A DNA stretch of 64,000 nt from Occallatibacter riparius (GTDB lineage: Bacteria > Acidobacteriota > Terriglobia > Terriglobales > Acidobacteriaceae), in assembly GCF_025264625.1 (NCBI RefSeq), contig NZ_CP093313.1, positions 4,464,001-4,528,000 on the forward strand, in the 5' to 3' direction. Positions 1 to 8,530 of this stretch are shown one piece after another. Below the pieces are notes generated by a model. It saw only the letters and a program-made list of their open reading frames with translations. It was not told the origin of the DNA and did not search any database. Positions within the stretch are counted from its first letter, which is position 1. Each line of letters opens with the position of its first letter. The translations under genes and the position numbers were made by a program.

Positions 1-547
1 TGAGCTTTCCCGTCGCCGTATCGACGCTGAACCCAGTTACAAAGGCCTTCCAGGTGGCTGTGGGCATCATGACGTACAGCGCAGAGTTATCCGGCGTGAG
101 GGCCATGAAGCCTGGGTCCATTCCTGCGAGTTCAGGATCCGGCAGGACAAACGGTGACCCGGCTACCAGCGTCAGGGTGCCATCAGAGTTGATTGAGAAC
201 GCATTGAAGGCAGGGCCGGCCGCATTATGCCCGCCATTCTGAGCGGCGAACAGGAATTTCGTCGGAACAGTGGCTGCCATGTTGGGAGCACCCTTGACGT
301 TCATCTGCACCGGCGCATTGGGGATTCCGGTGCTGGTGCTCAGCTTGTATTGATCGATGAAAGGATAGCCGCCTGCGTAAAGGTATTCAGTCACGTAGGT
401 CGGTGGCGGATTCCCGCCTCCGCCGCTGCCGCCGGTCTTGGTTCCCGGAGAGGTGCTGCCGCATCCGACTGTGCAAAGGACCAGCGCAGACACCACGCTC
501 AAACTGCCTGCAAAGCGCAACCCAGATGACGTCACGAGGATTGCCAC
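1..547 (-). CDS. Beta-propeller (lactonase-like) lipoprotein, 3' end cut by window edge
   Basis: The first 182 residues can be read on the minus strand; the gene runs off the left edge, so it is partial only because of the window. I chose the GTG at 547 because an AGGAG Shine-Dalgarno lies about six bases upstream and the frame stays open. The N-terminus has a hydrophobic stretch ending in TVGC, a plausible lipobox, followed by a Ser/Gly/Pro linker typical of exported lipoproteins. Further on, phrases such as FSINSDGTLTLV and ALTPDNSALYV match the strand pattern of seven-bladed propellers of the lactonase/YncE kind. Export is well supported; the enzymatic or binding role is unknown. Confidence 0.6.
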   Translation of the reverse strand, partial: MAILVTSSGLRFAGSLSVVSALVLCTVGCGSTSPGTKTGGSGGGGNPPPTYVTEYLYAGGYPFIDQYKLSTSTGIPNAPVQMNVKGAPNMAATVPTKFLFAAQNGGHNAAGPAFNAFSINSDGTLTLVAGSPFVLPDPELAGMDPGFMALTPDNSALYVMMPTATWKAFVTGFSVDTATGKL

Positions 548-670
548 CTCTCTCTCCTAAGCAGCTTACATGACTTCGGATTTGAGTTGGCAGGAATTAT
601 TCAGCAAAGTCAAATGAAGAATCTGTCATCTACTCGACGGCGGTGACTTCGCGGTGTGCGTGTATAGAGA

Positions 671-752
671 GTCAAGCGCCGATGACGACGGCGCTGTCGG
701 CTACGTCGAAGTCGAGCTAGCGGTAGCTGAAGATGTGGACTTCGAGGAACTC
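671..752 (-). pseudogene. Relic fragment of lspA (signal peptidase II)
   Basis: Bases 671-750 align without gaps to 2341-2420, inside the intact lspA, with about ten differences in 80 positions. Read on the minus strand it gives a decayed copy of the LspA C-terminal part, including the ADSAVVIG stretch with the second catalytic Asp, but a TAG replaces the His-Trp pair upstream and a TGA ends it early. There is no start and no remaining N-terminal half. It is a short dead duplicate about 1.6 kb from its likely parent, in the gap between the propeller lipoprotein and the P460-like gene. Confidence 0.8.
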
Positions 753-798
753 ACGGGGCACTGGCTGGCGAAGGTGCTCTAGGCACCGTCGCCAGCTC

Positions 799-1305
799 TC
801 AATGGATCTGGCTGATAACGAATCCGTGCGCGTTGGCCTTTTTGTGGCATTCGAAGCATGACGCTCCCGAGTCATGAATTACGTCTTCAGTCTGGCCGTT
901 GCCCATGAAGCGCTCGAAGCGCCATCCCCCGGTGTTTTTATAAAGGTTTGAGTCTTTGATCATCACGTCGACTCTCCTGCGACTGCCTTCGAAGATGATT
1001 CCATTCTGTTGCCGAGCCTCGCGCAGTTCGTACACGACTACCGAACCGTCAGCAAAGTTGCCGGAAGCATAGCCATCGACAGCCTTCTGATTGGCGAAGA
1101 TATGGTGCATGCCCTGTTCGCTCTCAGGTATCGGGCCGCCAGGCAGAATGACGCCGGTTCCTACATGTACCCACAGGCGGAAGTTGTTTGGGTATTGGAT
1201 GGGTTCAGATGCGTAGAGCAGCCCCATCGCGAGGATGAGGGTGAGCACCATCCATGCGCTTCGCCGGAAGCCAGCCCGAAGAGTGTTGAAAGAAGAATTC
1301 GTCAT
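799..1305 (-). CDS. Cytochrome P460-like exported haem protein
   Basis: A 168-residue protein with an N-terminal hydrophobic anchor or signal (about residues 12-32) and a C-terminal CFECH haem-binding motif at residues 150-154. Total length, a central FADGSVVVYELRE-type strand region and a single CxxCH near the end fit the cytochrome P460 family, which binds one c-type haem in the periplasm; the substrate is not predictable. The frame stays open to a TTG at 1353 that overlaps the stop of the upstream AraC gene, but neither start has a clear Shine-Dalgarno; I prefer the ATG at 1305 because it places the signal near the N-terminus. Tight packing behind the AraC gene suggests joint transcription. 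Confidence 0.7.
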   Translation of the reverse strand: MTNSSFNTLRAGFRRSAWMVLTLILAMGLLYASEPIQYPNNFRLWVHVGTGVILPGGPIPESEQGMHHIFANQKAVDGYASGNFADGSVVVYELREARQQNGIIFEGSRRRVDVMIKDSNLYKNTGGWRFERFMGNGQTEDVIHDSGASCFECHKKANAHGFVISQIH

Positions 1306-1349
1306 GGACCGATTCTGCCCATGGCGGAAGCACCCGTATTGTAAGAAAT

Positions 1350-2171
1350 TCAACTTTTTACGGCAGCGGTAATCAAGCTGCTGACATCGCCGGACGCCAT
1401 CCGGCTGTAGTCACGCGGAGTGATGGCAGCGAAGGCGCGGAAATCGTGGATGAGGTGCGCCTGATCGAAGTATCCACAATCAGCGGCAAGCTCTGCCCAG
1501 TTCACGGGAACACCCTTCTCGATCCGTTGGAGAAGAGCGCGAAATCGGCGCACGCGGCCGAACAGTTTCGGCGTAAGACCAACGTGTTCCCGGAACAAAT
1601 GAATGAACCGTGTATGACTCAAGCCGGTATCCGTCTGAATCCTTTGAATGCTCGCCGAAACGCCTTCGCGCGACAATTGATCGACGGCGTACCGGATTGC
1701 CGGATGAAGCGGACGGGCCTCCGCCAGCTTCATGTGCAAATAACGTTCGAGCGCGCGAAACTCGGCGTCGATGCCGACTGCGGAGCAAACGTCGTTGAGC
1801 AGACGATTCGCGTCGCCACGGTCAAGATCACAGAGCGTGATATCGATGTTGTGCAGCTCATGCGCAGCTACGGGAAAAAACATGCGAGCCGCGCCAGGAC
1901 GAAAGACAACGCCGATGGCCGGCGAAGACTGAGACGGGTCGATCTGGAACGATCGCGACCAAGGGCCGGCAAGTAAGGGCACTCGAACGCTGCAGGCCTG
2001 GTCGTCAATAAAGAAGCATGTGCTCTCCCGTCGCAGGTGAATCACCAGCGCCATTGAGCCATCGGGATAGATCCGCTGTCGCGACGGCTGCAACCCAGAA
2101 CCTGTTGCACGCCACATGAATTCGACATACTGCGAGAGCGGAAGAGGGGGCCTGTACACGCGAAGTGCCAT
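1350..2171 (-). CDS. AraC-family transcriptional regulator (DUF6597 N-terminal domain)
   Basis: 273 residues. The first 100 or so (PPLPLSQYVEFMW, RIYPDGSMALVIHL) match the DUF6597 sensing domain common in AraC regulators. The C-terminal third carries the double helix-turn-helix of HTH_18: an ASIQRIQTDTGLSHTRFIHLF first helix pair and a WAELAADCGYFDQAHLIHDF second helix pair, followed by the TPRDY end motif. It probably regulates itself and the P460-like gene, whose longest frame overlaps its stop codon. The inducer is unknown. Confidence 0.85.
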   Translation of the reverse strand: MALRVYRPPLPLSQYVEFMWRATGSGLQPSRQRIYPDGSMALVIHLRRESTCFFIDDQACSVRVPLLAGPWSRSFQIDPSQSSPAIGVVFRPGAARMFFPVAAHELHNIDITLCDLDRGDANRLLNDVCSAVGIDAEFRALERYLHMKLAEARPLHPAIRYAVDQLSREGVSASIQRIQTDTGLSHTRFIHLFREHVGLTPKLFGRVRRFRALLQRIEKGVPVNWAELAADCGYFDQAHLIHDFRAFAAITPRDYSRMASGDVSSLITAAVKS

Positions 2172-2275
2172 GCCTCAAATGGTAGGAAGTCGCCGAATCG
2201 CGGAAAACCGTTGCGGTTTGAAGCGGTATCCGAGCGGGGTGAAACGGAGAGTGAGACAGGATTTCCTGCCGGTAT

Positions 2276-2797
2276 TTACTGAGTGCCGTCGGCGGGTTCG
2301 GCAGCCGGCCGATGGCCCCAAATTGAGTCGAGCACCAGCAGACAGGCACCGATGACGACGGCGCTGTCGGCCACGTTGAAGTCGGGCCAGTGATAGCTGA
2401 AGATGTGGACTTCGAGGAAGTCGACCACGGAGCCGTATTCGATACGGTCGTGCACGTTGCCGAGCGCGCCGCCGAAGATGAGCGCCAGCGCGATCGTGGT
2501 AAGCGTGAAGCGATGGCCCAGGCGGACCATCGCGATGAGCACGGCAATCGACGCGATGATGGTGAACCCGATCAGTCCCCAGCGCACTAGGTGCGGCGAA
2601 GCGGACTCGGCGAACATCGAGAACGCCGCGCCCTCGTTGGTCCAGTGCGAGAGGCGAAAGATGTGATCAATGACCGGGATGGCGCTGCCGAGCGCAATGT
2701 GCGCTTCCACCCAGGTCTTTGTCCAGCGATCCGCCGTGAAGACCGCGAGCGAGATGAGCAGCAGCCACGGCAGCCGGATTGCGGAGGTGAGGCTCAC
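2276..2797 (-). CDS. lspA: Lipoprotein signal peptidase (signal peptidase II)
   Basis: 173 residues with four hydrophobic segments, the normal size and topology of this inner-membrane aspartic peptidase, which cleaves prolipoprotein signal peptides before the lipidated Cys. Family blocks are visible: NEGAAFSMF (residues 54-62), GGALGNVHDR (109-118), VVDF with catalytic Asp126 and NVADSAV with catalytic Asp144. Its start overlaps the ileS stop by four bases (ATGA), so the two are translationally coupled, an arrangement seen in many bacteria. A decayed copy of part of this gene lies at 671-752. Confidence 0.96.
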   Translation of the reverse strand: MSLTSAIRLPWLLLISLAVFTADRWTKTWVEAHIALGSAIPVIDHIFRLSHWTNEGAAFSMFAESASPHLVRWGLIGFTIIASIAVLIAMVRLGHRFTLTTIALALIFGGALGNVHDRIEYGSVVDFLEVHIFSYHWPDFNVADSAVVIGACLLVLDSIWGHRPAAEPADGTQ

Positions 2798-5685
2798 GCT
2801 GCATCCTCGGCTTTCGGCGGTTCAATGTTCATTTCTTGCAGGGCCTGATGGCAGCGGGTGCAGACGTTCTGCCAGATGCCGTAGTTCGAGACTTCCGGCA
2901 TAAAGTTCCAGCAGCGGGCGCACTTGTGGCCGCTGGCGGGCAGGGCAGTGACGCGCAGACTTTCGCCAGAGACCACGCTAACCCGCGACACGTTCAGGAT
3001 CTCTTTGAGGCCGGCAGCGTGCCTTTCGAGCAGCGCAAGCTGCTCGCCTGCTGCGGCGATTTCGAGCTCAGCTTCAAGCCCCTTGCCGATGCGCTTGGCC
3101 TGCCGCGCTTCTTCGAGAACGCGCAGTGCTTCATCGCGCACTTCAAAGAGGCGCTTCCACTCGTCGAGCACAGGAGCCGACTCTGACGCGAACACTTCCT
3201 CCGGCTTTGGAAACAGCGCGAGATGGACGCTGACTTCGCGGCCTTCCACAGCGGGCAGGTACTCCCACACTTCATCCGCTGTAAAGCTGAGGATGGGCGC
3301 AACGAGCCGCACCAGCGTCTCGGTGATCTTCCAGAGCACGGTCTGGGCCGAGCGCCGCGCCGGGTTCGTCGGCGCGAAGGTGTACATGCGGTCCTTCAGC
3401 ACGTCGAGGTAGAACGAGCTGAGGTCGACGATGGCAAACTCGTTCACTGCGTGATACACGCGGTGGAACTCGAACGCCGCATACCAGCCGAGGATCTTCT
3501 CCGTTAGCTCGCGGGTGCGCGCCAGCATGTATCGATCCAGCGGCAATAGCTCGGCTTCTGGCACAGCATCCGTCGCAGGGTTGAAACCGCTGAGGTTCCC
3601 CAGCAGAAACCGGAACGTATTGCGCAGCTTGCGGTAGATCTCCGCGCAGCGGGCCATTAGGTTTTCGCTGGCTGCCATGTCTTCGCGGAAGTCGACCGAC
3701 GCGACCCAGAGCCGTACGATCTCGCCACCCATGCGCTGAGCGATATCCACCGGGTCGACGCCGTTGCCAAGCGACTTCGACATGGCGCGGCCCTGCTCAT
3801 CGAGCGTCCAGCCGGCAGTAGCAACGTGCGAATACGGCGCCCGCCCGCGCAGTGCAACGCTGGTGAGCAGGGAAGAGTGGAACCAGCCGCGGTGCTGGTC
3901 GCCGCCTTCCAGATACAACACCGTCGGGCCATTGCCCCGCTGAAAGGCCTTATATTGTTCGCGCAGATCCGCGTCCGATTCGCAAACTGCGAACCAGCTC
4001 GTGCCGGAGTCGAACCACACATCGAGGATGTCGGTTTCCTTGCGGAACTCGGACTTGCCGCATTTCGCGCACTTCGCATGGGCGGACAGCAGTTCCATCG
4101 CTTTGGGGGCGTGCCATGCCTCTGCGCCTTCGTCATCGAAGAGCTGAATGATTTTGCGGTTCAGGCCCGCGTCGATGAAGGGCTCGTTGCAGCCCTCGCA
4201 CATGAATACGGCGATGGGCACGCCCCAGATGCGCTGGCGGCTGATGCACCAGTCGGGGCGCGTCGCAATCATGTTGGTGATGCGCTCTTTGCCCCAGCCC
4301 GGATCCCACGTGACCTTGTCGATCTCTTCAACGCTCAACTGGCGGAAGGTCGTCTCGGATCCGTCCTGGCGCTTCATCGGCGTCTCAAGCGAAATGAACC
4401 ACTGCTCGGTGGCGCGGAAGATGACCGGGTTGTGGCAGCGCCAGCAGTGCGGATACGAGTGTTCCAGGTTCCCGGAGCCCAGCAGCGCGCCGCGCTCCAC
4501 AAGCATGGCGATGATGACGGGGTTTGCCTTCCACACGGTGAGGCCGTCGTAAGGCGCAGGAGTAGTGTGCGGCCACGCGGCTTCGTCCACGTGGATGCGC
4601 CCCGAGGCATCGACACGGCACGTGAGGTCGAGCCCGTACTTCTGCCCGGTGTAGAAGTCCTCTGCGCCATGCGAAGGCGCCGTGTGCACGGCGCCGGTAC
4701 CGGTGTCGGCTGTGACGTAATCGCCCAGGACCCCGAGGATAGAGCGATCAAGGAACGGGTGCTGGAAGGTCTGGCGCTCCAGCTTCGCGCCTTTGAAACG
4801 TGCGATCTCGACCGGGTTCTCCAACTTTGTCGCTGCCACAACACTGGAGGCGAGTTCGGCAGCCACGATGTACACCGGGCCGTCTGCCGTCGCCAGCGCG
4901 ACGTAGTCGAAATCAGGATGGAAGGCGACCGCCAGAGACGCGGGCAGCGTCCAGGGCGTCGTCGTCCAGATGATCGTATAGACTTCGCGGCCGGCCAGCG
5001 CGGGATCGAGGGCTTCGGCCGGTGAAGTCAGCTTGTAGCGCACATACACCGAAGGACTGGTGTGGTTCTCGTACTCAATTTCGGCGTCGGCCAGCGCGGT
5101 GCGGTCGTGGATGCACCAGTAAACCGGCTTGAGTCCGCGGTAGACAAAGCCCTTCTCGAGGAAGCCGTAGAAGGCTTCGAGCGTCCGCGCCTCATAGTCC
5201 CGCGACATTGTCTTGTAGGGCGTGGCCCAGCGGCCGAAGACACCGATACGCTCGAATTGCGAGGTCTGCAGGTCAATATATTTCTGCGCGTAGGCGCGGC
5301 ATGCATCCAACACCTCAGCGGCGGGCATTTCGAGCTTTTTACGGCCGAGCTGCTCGTCAACCTTGATCTCAATCGGCAGGCCATGGCAGTCGTACCCCGG
5401 AACGTAGGGGGCATCGTAACCAGCCATCGTCCTGGACTTTACGACGAAGTCCTTCAAGCCCTTGTTGAGGGCGTGGCCCAGGTGAATGGGGCCATTGGCA
5501 TAAGGCGGACCGTCGTGGAGGATGTAGGAAGGGCGGCCCTTTCCGGCCTTCCGCAGCTCGTCGTAGAGGCGCAGAGACGCCCAGCGGGCCAGGCGAAGTG
5601 GTTCATTCTGAGGCAGATTGGCCTTCATGGGGAAGGCCGTCTGGGGCAGATTCAGGGTCGCCTTGAGTTCCGGCGCTGCGGGCAT
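2794..5685 (-). CDS. ileS: Isoleucyl-tRNA synthetase
   Basis: 963 residues, usual length for the bacterial type. It charges tRNA-Ile in the cytoplasm and edits misactivated valine. Class I signatures are present: the HIGH-type motif as HLGH (residues 68-71) after DGPPYANG, and the KMSKS-type loop as AMSKSLGN. The C-terminal zinc-binding module with paired CxxC (CARC...CTRC) shows it is the zinc-containing type. The insertion between the two signatures, where the CP1 editing domain sits, is full length. It is first in a two-gene unit with lspA and is divergent from tonB, with 266 bases between the two starts. Confidence 0.98.
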   Translation of the reverse strand: MPAAPELKATLNLPQTAFPMKANLPQNEPLRLARWASLRLYDELRKAGKGRPSYILHDGPPYANGPIHLGHALNKGLKDFVVKSRTMAGYDAPYVPGYDCHGLPIEIKVDEQLGRKKLEMPAAEVLDACRAYAQKYIDLQTSQFERIGVFGRWATPYKTMSRDYEARTLEAFYGFLEKGFVYRGLKPVYWCIHDRTALADAEIEYENHTSPSVYVRYKLTSPAEALDPALAGREVYTIIWTTTPWTLPASLAVAFHPDFDYVALATADGPVYIVAAELASSVVAATKLENPVEIARFKGAKLERQTFQHPFLDRSILGVLGDYVTADTGTGAVHTAPSHGAEDFYTGQKYGLDLTCRVDASGRIHVDEAAWPHTTPAPYDGLTVWKANPVIIAMLVERGALLGSGNLEHSYPHCWRCHNPVIFRATEQWFISLETPMKRQDGSETTFRQLSVEEIDKVTWDPGWGKERITNMIATRPDWCISRQRIWGVPIAVFMCEGCNEPFIDAGLNRKIIQLFDDEGAEAWHAPKAMELLSAHAKCAKCGKSEFRKETDILDVWFDSGTSWFAVCESDADLREQYKAFQRGNGPTVLYLEGGDQHRGWFHSSLLTSVALRGRAPYSHVATAGWTLDEQGRAMSKSLGNGVDPVDIAQRMGGEIVRLWVASVDFREDMAASENLMARCAEIYRKLRNTFRFLLGNLSGFNPATDAVPEAELLPLDRYMLARTRELTEKILGWYAAFEFHRVYHAVNEFAIVDLSSFYLDVLKDRMYTFAPTNPARRSAQTVLWKITETLVRLVAPILSFTADEVWEYLPAVEGREVSVHLALFPKPEEVFASESAPVLDEWKRLFEVRDEALRVLEEARQAKRIGKGLEAELEIAAAGEQLALLERHAAGLKEILNVSRVSVVSGESLRVTALPASGHKCARCWNFMPEVSNYGIWQNVCTRCHQALQEMNIEPPKAEDAA

Positions 5686-5951
5686 CGTTTCTCCGTAAAT
5701 TCGTGCAGAATCTTCTCTTCCAGTGTAACTGGCGGGAGCGGCGATTCTTCAATGCCGGCCTGGCTGGAACAATTCCAGGCGCTCCGGTCCGATCGGGCCC
5801 GATCTCGTTCCGATCCGATCCGGACCAGAATCCAGAGGAAACGGCACCAAAGCTGGCAGAACGGCTAGTTTCGCGTTAGATTGGGCCTAACTCACACTGT
5901 TTTTCGGGATGTGCACCCTAACAACTCACAAGGCGGGTCGTCTATTACTTT

Positions 5952-7169
5952 ATGGGAGTTCCTAAGCCTACAGAATATGAGATTCTGGAGCCCGGACAGT
6001 CCCCAGCTCGTCCGGTAGACTCGAGTCATCACTCGGAGACTTCCACCTCGTTCGCCGCGACAAGACCGACGGCATTCGAGCATAATGGATCACTAGGCGG
6101 GAATGGCAACGGCCATCACCGGCCTGCAGATCAAAGGGGAACAGAATCCGGCGGAATGGCCGGCAGTACATTTATGACACAGACCATTACCCCGTCTGAC
6201 GTTCCCACGTCGGAAGGTCATGAACTCGATGCTTTCCTCGGAAAAGCGTTTGAAGAGAAGCCGATCTGGAAGGAGCTGTACGACAACGTACACGACGTCT
6301 TCTTCCCGCCCAAGCTTCCGCCGCTCGAGCTGACCTCCACACCGATTCCGGTTCCTGACCGCATGGCGGTCAAGACGAACCCCTGGGCCGTAGGTTCGGC
6401 CACCGTGATCAACGGCTTGATTCTCGCAATTGTGCTGGTCTTCGGCGCGCGCAAGATCTACCAGGAAATTAAGAAGCCGCAAGTCACCGGCATGTCCAAC
6501 ATCGATATCTCCGACTTCAAGGCGCCCAAGGCAGCCGTGAAGGCCGGCGGCGGTGGTGGCGGCGGTTCTCATGACCTGGTGGACCCGATCAAGGGACACC
6601 TGCCGAAGATTGATCCGCACCCGCAGGCTCCCCCGATGGTTCCGTTGATCGAGAAGCCGAAGCTGGCCGTTGATTCCGCGATCAATGTTCAGAAAGACAT
6701 CAAGCTGCCTGACAATCCGATGCTGCCCATGATCGGCGTGCACAACTCGCCCAACGTGAGCCTGGCCTCAAATGGGCAGGGAACCGGCGGCGGCATGGGC
6801 ACGGGATCGGGCGGTGGCCTTGGTTCCGGCAATGGAAACGGCTACGGACCCGGATCCGGCGGGAACACAGGTGGCGGCGTTTACCGCGTCGGCGGCGGCA
6901 TTTCTGCTCCTGTAGCGATCAACGCGCCTGAAGCGGAATTCAGCGATGAGGCGCGCCGCGCCAAGTACCAGGGCGAAGTCATGATCAGCCTCATCGTGGA
7001 TGCGCAGGGCAACCCACAGAACCCGCGCGTGGTGCGGCCGCTGGGCATGGGCCTGGACGAGAAAGCGCTGGAAGCTGTACGGAAGTACAAGTTCAAGCCG
7101 GCACTGAAGGATGGACGTACGCCGGTCCCGGTGATGGTGACAATCGCGGTGAACTTCCGGCTTTACTAA
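5952..7169 (+). CDS. tonB: TonB family energy-transducing protein
   Basis: 405 residues. One transmembrane helix lies at about residues 144-166, preceded by a roughly 140-residue cytoplasmic part and followed by a Gly-rich and Pro-containing periplasmic spacer. The TonB C-terminal domain occupies about 318-405 (YQGEVMISLIVDAQGNPQNP, then ALEAVRKYKFKPAL). It should link the ExbB/ExbD motor to outer-membrane TonB-dependent transporters, but no exbBD is present here. The long N-terminal extension before the membrane helix is unusual. Met69 and Met75 (start 6174) are possible alternative starts, and the chosen ATG has no strong Shine-Dalgarno. A strong terminator follows. Confidence 0.85.
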   Translation: MGVPKPTEYEILEPGQSPARPVDSSHHSETSTSFAATRPTAFEHNGSLGGNGNGHHRPADQRGTESGGMAGSTFMTQTITPSDVPTSEGHELDAFLGKAFEEKPIWKELYDNVHDVFFPPKLPPLELTSTPIPVPDRMAVKTNPWAVGSATVINGLILAIVLVFGARKIYQEIKKPQVTGMSNIDISDFKAPKAAVKAGGGGGGGSHDLVDPIKGHLPKIDPHPQAPPMVPLIEKPKLAVDSAINVQKDIKLPDNPMLPMIGVHNSPNVSLASNGQGTGGGMGTGSGGGLGSGNGNGYGPGSGGNTGGGVYRVGGGISAPVAINAPEAEFSDEARRAKYQGEVMISLIVDAQGNPQNPRVVRPLGMGLDEKALEAVRKYKFKPALKDGRTPVPVMVTIAVNFRLY

Positions 7170-7186
7170 GCAGCGAGTAGTAGAAC

Positions 7187-7224
7187 AAATCCCCGGCGCC
7201 TCTTTGAGGGCCGGGGATTTTCTT
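7187..7224 (+). terminator. Rho-independent terminator after tonB
   Basis: An 11-bp perfect stem (AAATCCCCGGC at 7187-7197 with GCCGGGGATTT at 7210-7220), 12-base loop, then TCTTT. The convergent lexA stops just beyond, so it may serve both directions. Confidence 0.85.
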
Positions 7225-7244
7225 TGCGCGAATCTTGCTGCGTT

Positions 7245-7850
7245 CTAGTGGTACTTGCGCAGGACGCCGAGCACGCGGCCCTGGATGGCAACCTGGTTGG
7301 CGGGCACGTAGATCGGCTCCATCTCGATGTTCGAGGGCTGCAGGCGAATCGTGCTGCCTTCCGAGTAGAAGCGTTTCAGCGTGGTTTCAGCGCCGTGTAC
7401 CAGGGCGACAACGATCTCGCCCTGCTTGGCGGTCTTGGTGCGCTCCACCAGCACGTAATCGCCGGAGATGATGTGCTCGTCGCGCATGGAATCGCCACGA
7501 ACCTCGAGGGCGAAGACATCGCGATTGCCGACCACGTCGTGCAGCGAAATAGTCTCCACATTTTCGCTGGTCTCAACTGGGAGACCTGCTGCAATGCGCC
7601 CGGCAAGGGGAAGCCGGTCGCTGGTACGGGTGCGGGTTCCGGGGGGCAGCACGTCAATGGATCGGCTGCGGTTGTGCACACGGTCGAGCATGCCCTTCTT
7701 CTCGAGATTGGTGATGTGCTTGTGCACTGTGGCAAGGCTCTTGAGCCCCATGCCGCGTGCGATCTCTTCGAAGGATGGGGAGTAGCCGTTGCGGCCGACG
7801 AAGGTATCGAGGAAGTCGAGGACTTCTTTTTGTCGCCTGGTGACAGCCAT
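7245..7850 (-). CDS. lexA: LexA repressor of the SOS response
   Basis: 201 residues, normal LexA length. The N-terminal winged helix (SFEEIARGMGLKSLATVHKHITNLEKKG) binds operators. The C-terminal S24 self-cleaving domain shows the Ala-Gly cleavage region at LPLAGRIAAGLPV, the nucleophile Ser in GDSMRDEHI and the general-base Lys in TTLKRFY. RecA filaments should trigger cleavage. A near-consensus promoter sits directly before the start codon, with a repeated GCGAAT element in its spacer that is a candidate autoregulatory operator. Confidence 0.96.
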   Translation of the reverse strand: MAVTRRQKEVLDFLDTFVGRNGYSPSFEEIARGMGLKSLATVHKHITNLEKKGMLDRVHNRSRSIDVLPPGTRTRTSDRLPLAGRIAAGLPVETSENVETISLHDVVGNRDVFALEVRGDSMRDEHIISGDYVLVERTKTAKQGEIVVALVHGAETTLKRFYSEGSTIRLQPSNIEMEPIYVPANQVAIQGRVLGVLRKYH

Positions 7851-7856
7851 GCGTGG

Positions 7857-7884
7857 ATTATAGCGAATAAAAAGCGAATCGCAA
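7857..7884 (-). promoter_or_regulatory. lexA promoter with possible operator; transcript may be leaderless
   Basis: On the minus strand TTGCGA (7884-7879), a 16-base spacer and a perfect TATAAT (7862-7857) precede the lexA ATG by only six bases. Transcription would start at or beside the ATG. The spacer contains two copies of GCGAAT (plus-strand 7863-7868 and 7874-7879), a candidate LexA or other repressor site. Confidence 0.6.
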
Positions 7885-7987
7885 GGGGAAATCCTGCCCG
7901 GATTGGAACCGCTAGTAACGCGGTTGGTTCCGGAATAGTTAGTGTGCTTTGGCGGAAGCCGGGATATTTTGTTTCGAAGGGGGAGTC

Positions 7988-8425
7988 ATGCAACTCAGCG
8001 ATCACTTCAGTCTCGATGAAATGACCTTCAGCTCAACCGCCGTCAGGCAGAGCATCGACAACACACCACCGCCCGATGTGGTGGAGCATTTGAAGGCAAC
8101 AGCCGCCGGCCTCGAACAGGTGCGCGCCTTGCTGGGACTCCCACTCAACATTGATTCCGGGTACCGCTGCCCGGCACTTAACCACGCGGTTGGGGGTGTT
8201 CCTACCTCAGCGCATGTGACGGGCTACGCGGCGGATTTCGTTTGCCGGAGCTTCGGCGTTCCTCTGGAGATTGTCAAAAAGATCCAGGCCGACGGGACGA
8301 TTCAGTTCGACCAGCTGATTCAGGAAGGAACATGGGTGCACATCTCGTTTGATCCGAAGATGCGGGGACAGGTGCTCACGGCGCACTTTGTGAACGGGAA
8401 GGCTACATATACGCAAGGGGCGTGA
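7988..8425 (+). CDS. Peptidase M15-family protein (D-Ala-D-Ala carboxypeptidase-like)
   Basis: 145 residues from the ATG at 7988, chosen because AGGGGGAG lies just upstream and the protein then begins MQLSDHFSLDEM, the usual start of M15A proteins. Metal-site blocks are visible: SGYRCPALNHAVGG, SAHVTGYAADF with the zinc His and Asp, and WVHISF with the third ligand His. There is no signal peptide; members of this group are often phage-like or cell-wall endolysins. Role in the cell is uncertain. It is divergent from lexA and convergent with the DUF1080 gene. Confidence 0.85.
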   Translation: MQLSDHFSLDEMTFSSTAVRQSIDNTPPPDVVEHLKATAAGLEQVRALLGLPLNIDSGYRCPALNHAVGGVPTSAHVTGYAADFVCRSFGVPLEIVKKIQADGTIQFDQLIQEGTWVHISFDPKMRGQVLTAHFVNGKATYTQGA

Positions 8426-8530
8426 GTTGAGAAGCAGTACAGAGAAACAGGGAAAAGGGGATACAGAGAAACAGCGACCCGATCCGCCGAGGGGAGATTC
8501 CCTGCTTCTCTGTTTCTCTTCTTCTCTGTG
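8426..8530 (+). repeat. AGAGAAACAG repeats forming a hairpin between convergent genes
   Basis: AGAGAAACAG occurs at 8441-8450 and 8465-8474 and its exact complement CTGTTTCTCT at 8510-8519, embedded in purine-rich then pyrimidine-rich sequence. The inverted copies can fold into a stem in RNA from either strand, so it may act as a bidirectional terminator. Similar purine-rich text recurs at 9340-9415. Confidence 0.5.

Noticed and set aside
3826..5025. 399-residue plus-strand frame inside ileS
   Set aside because: Complement shadow of a high-GC essential gene; no signal, domain or ribosome site.
5762..5835. CCGATC/GGATCGG repeats between ileS and tonB as a T-box or riboswitch
   Set aside because: No T-box specifier or antiterminator sequence; only short GC-rich repeats.
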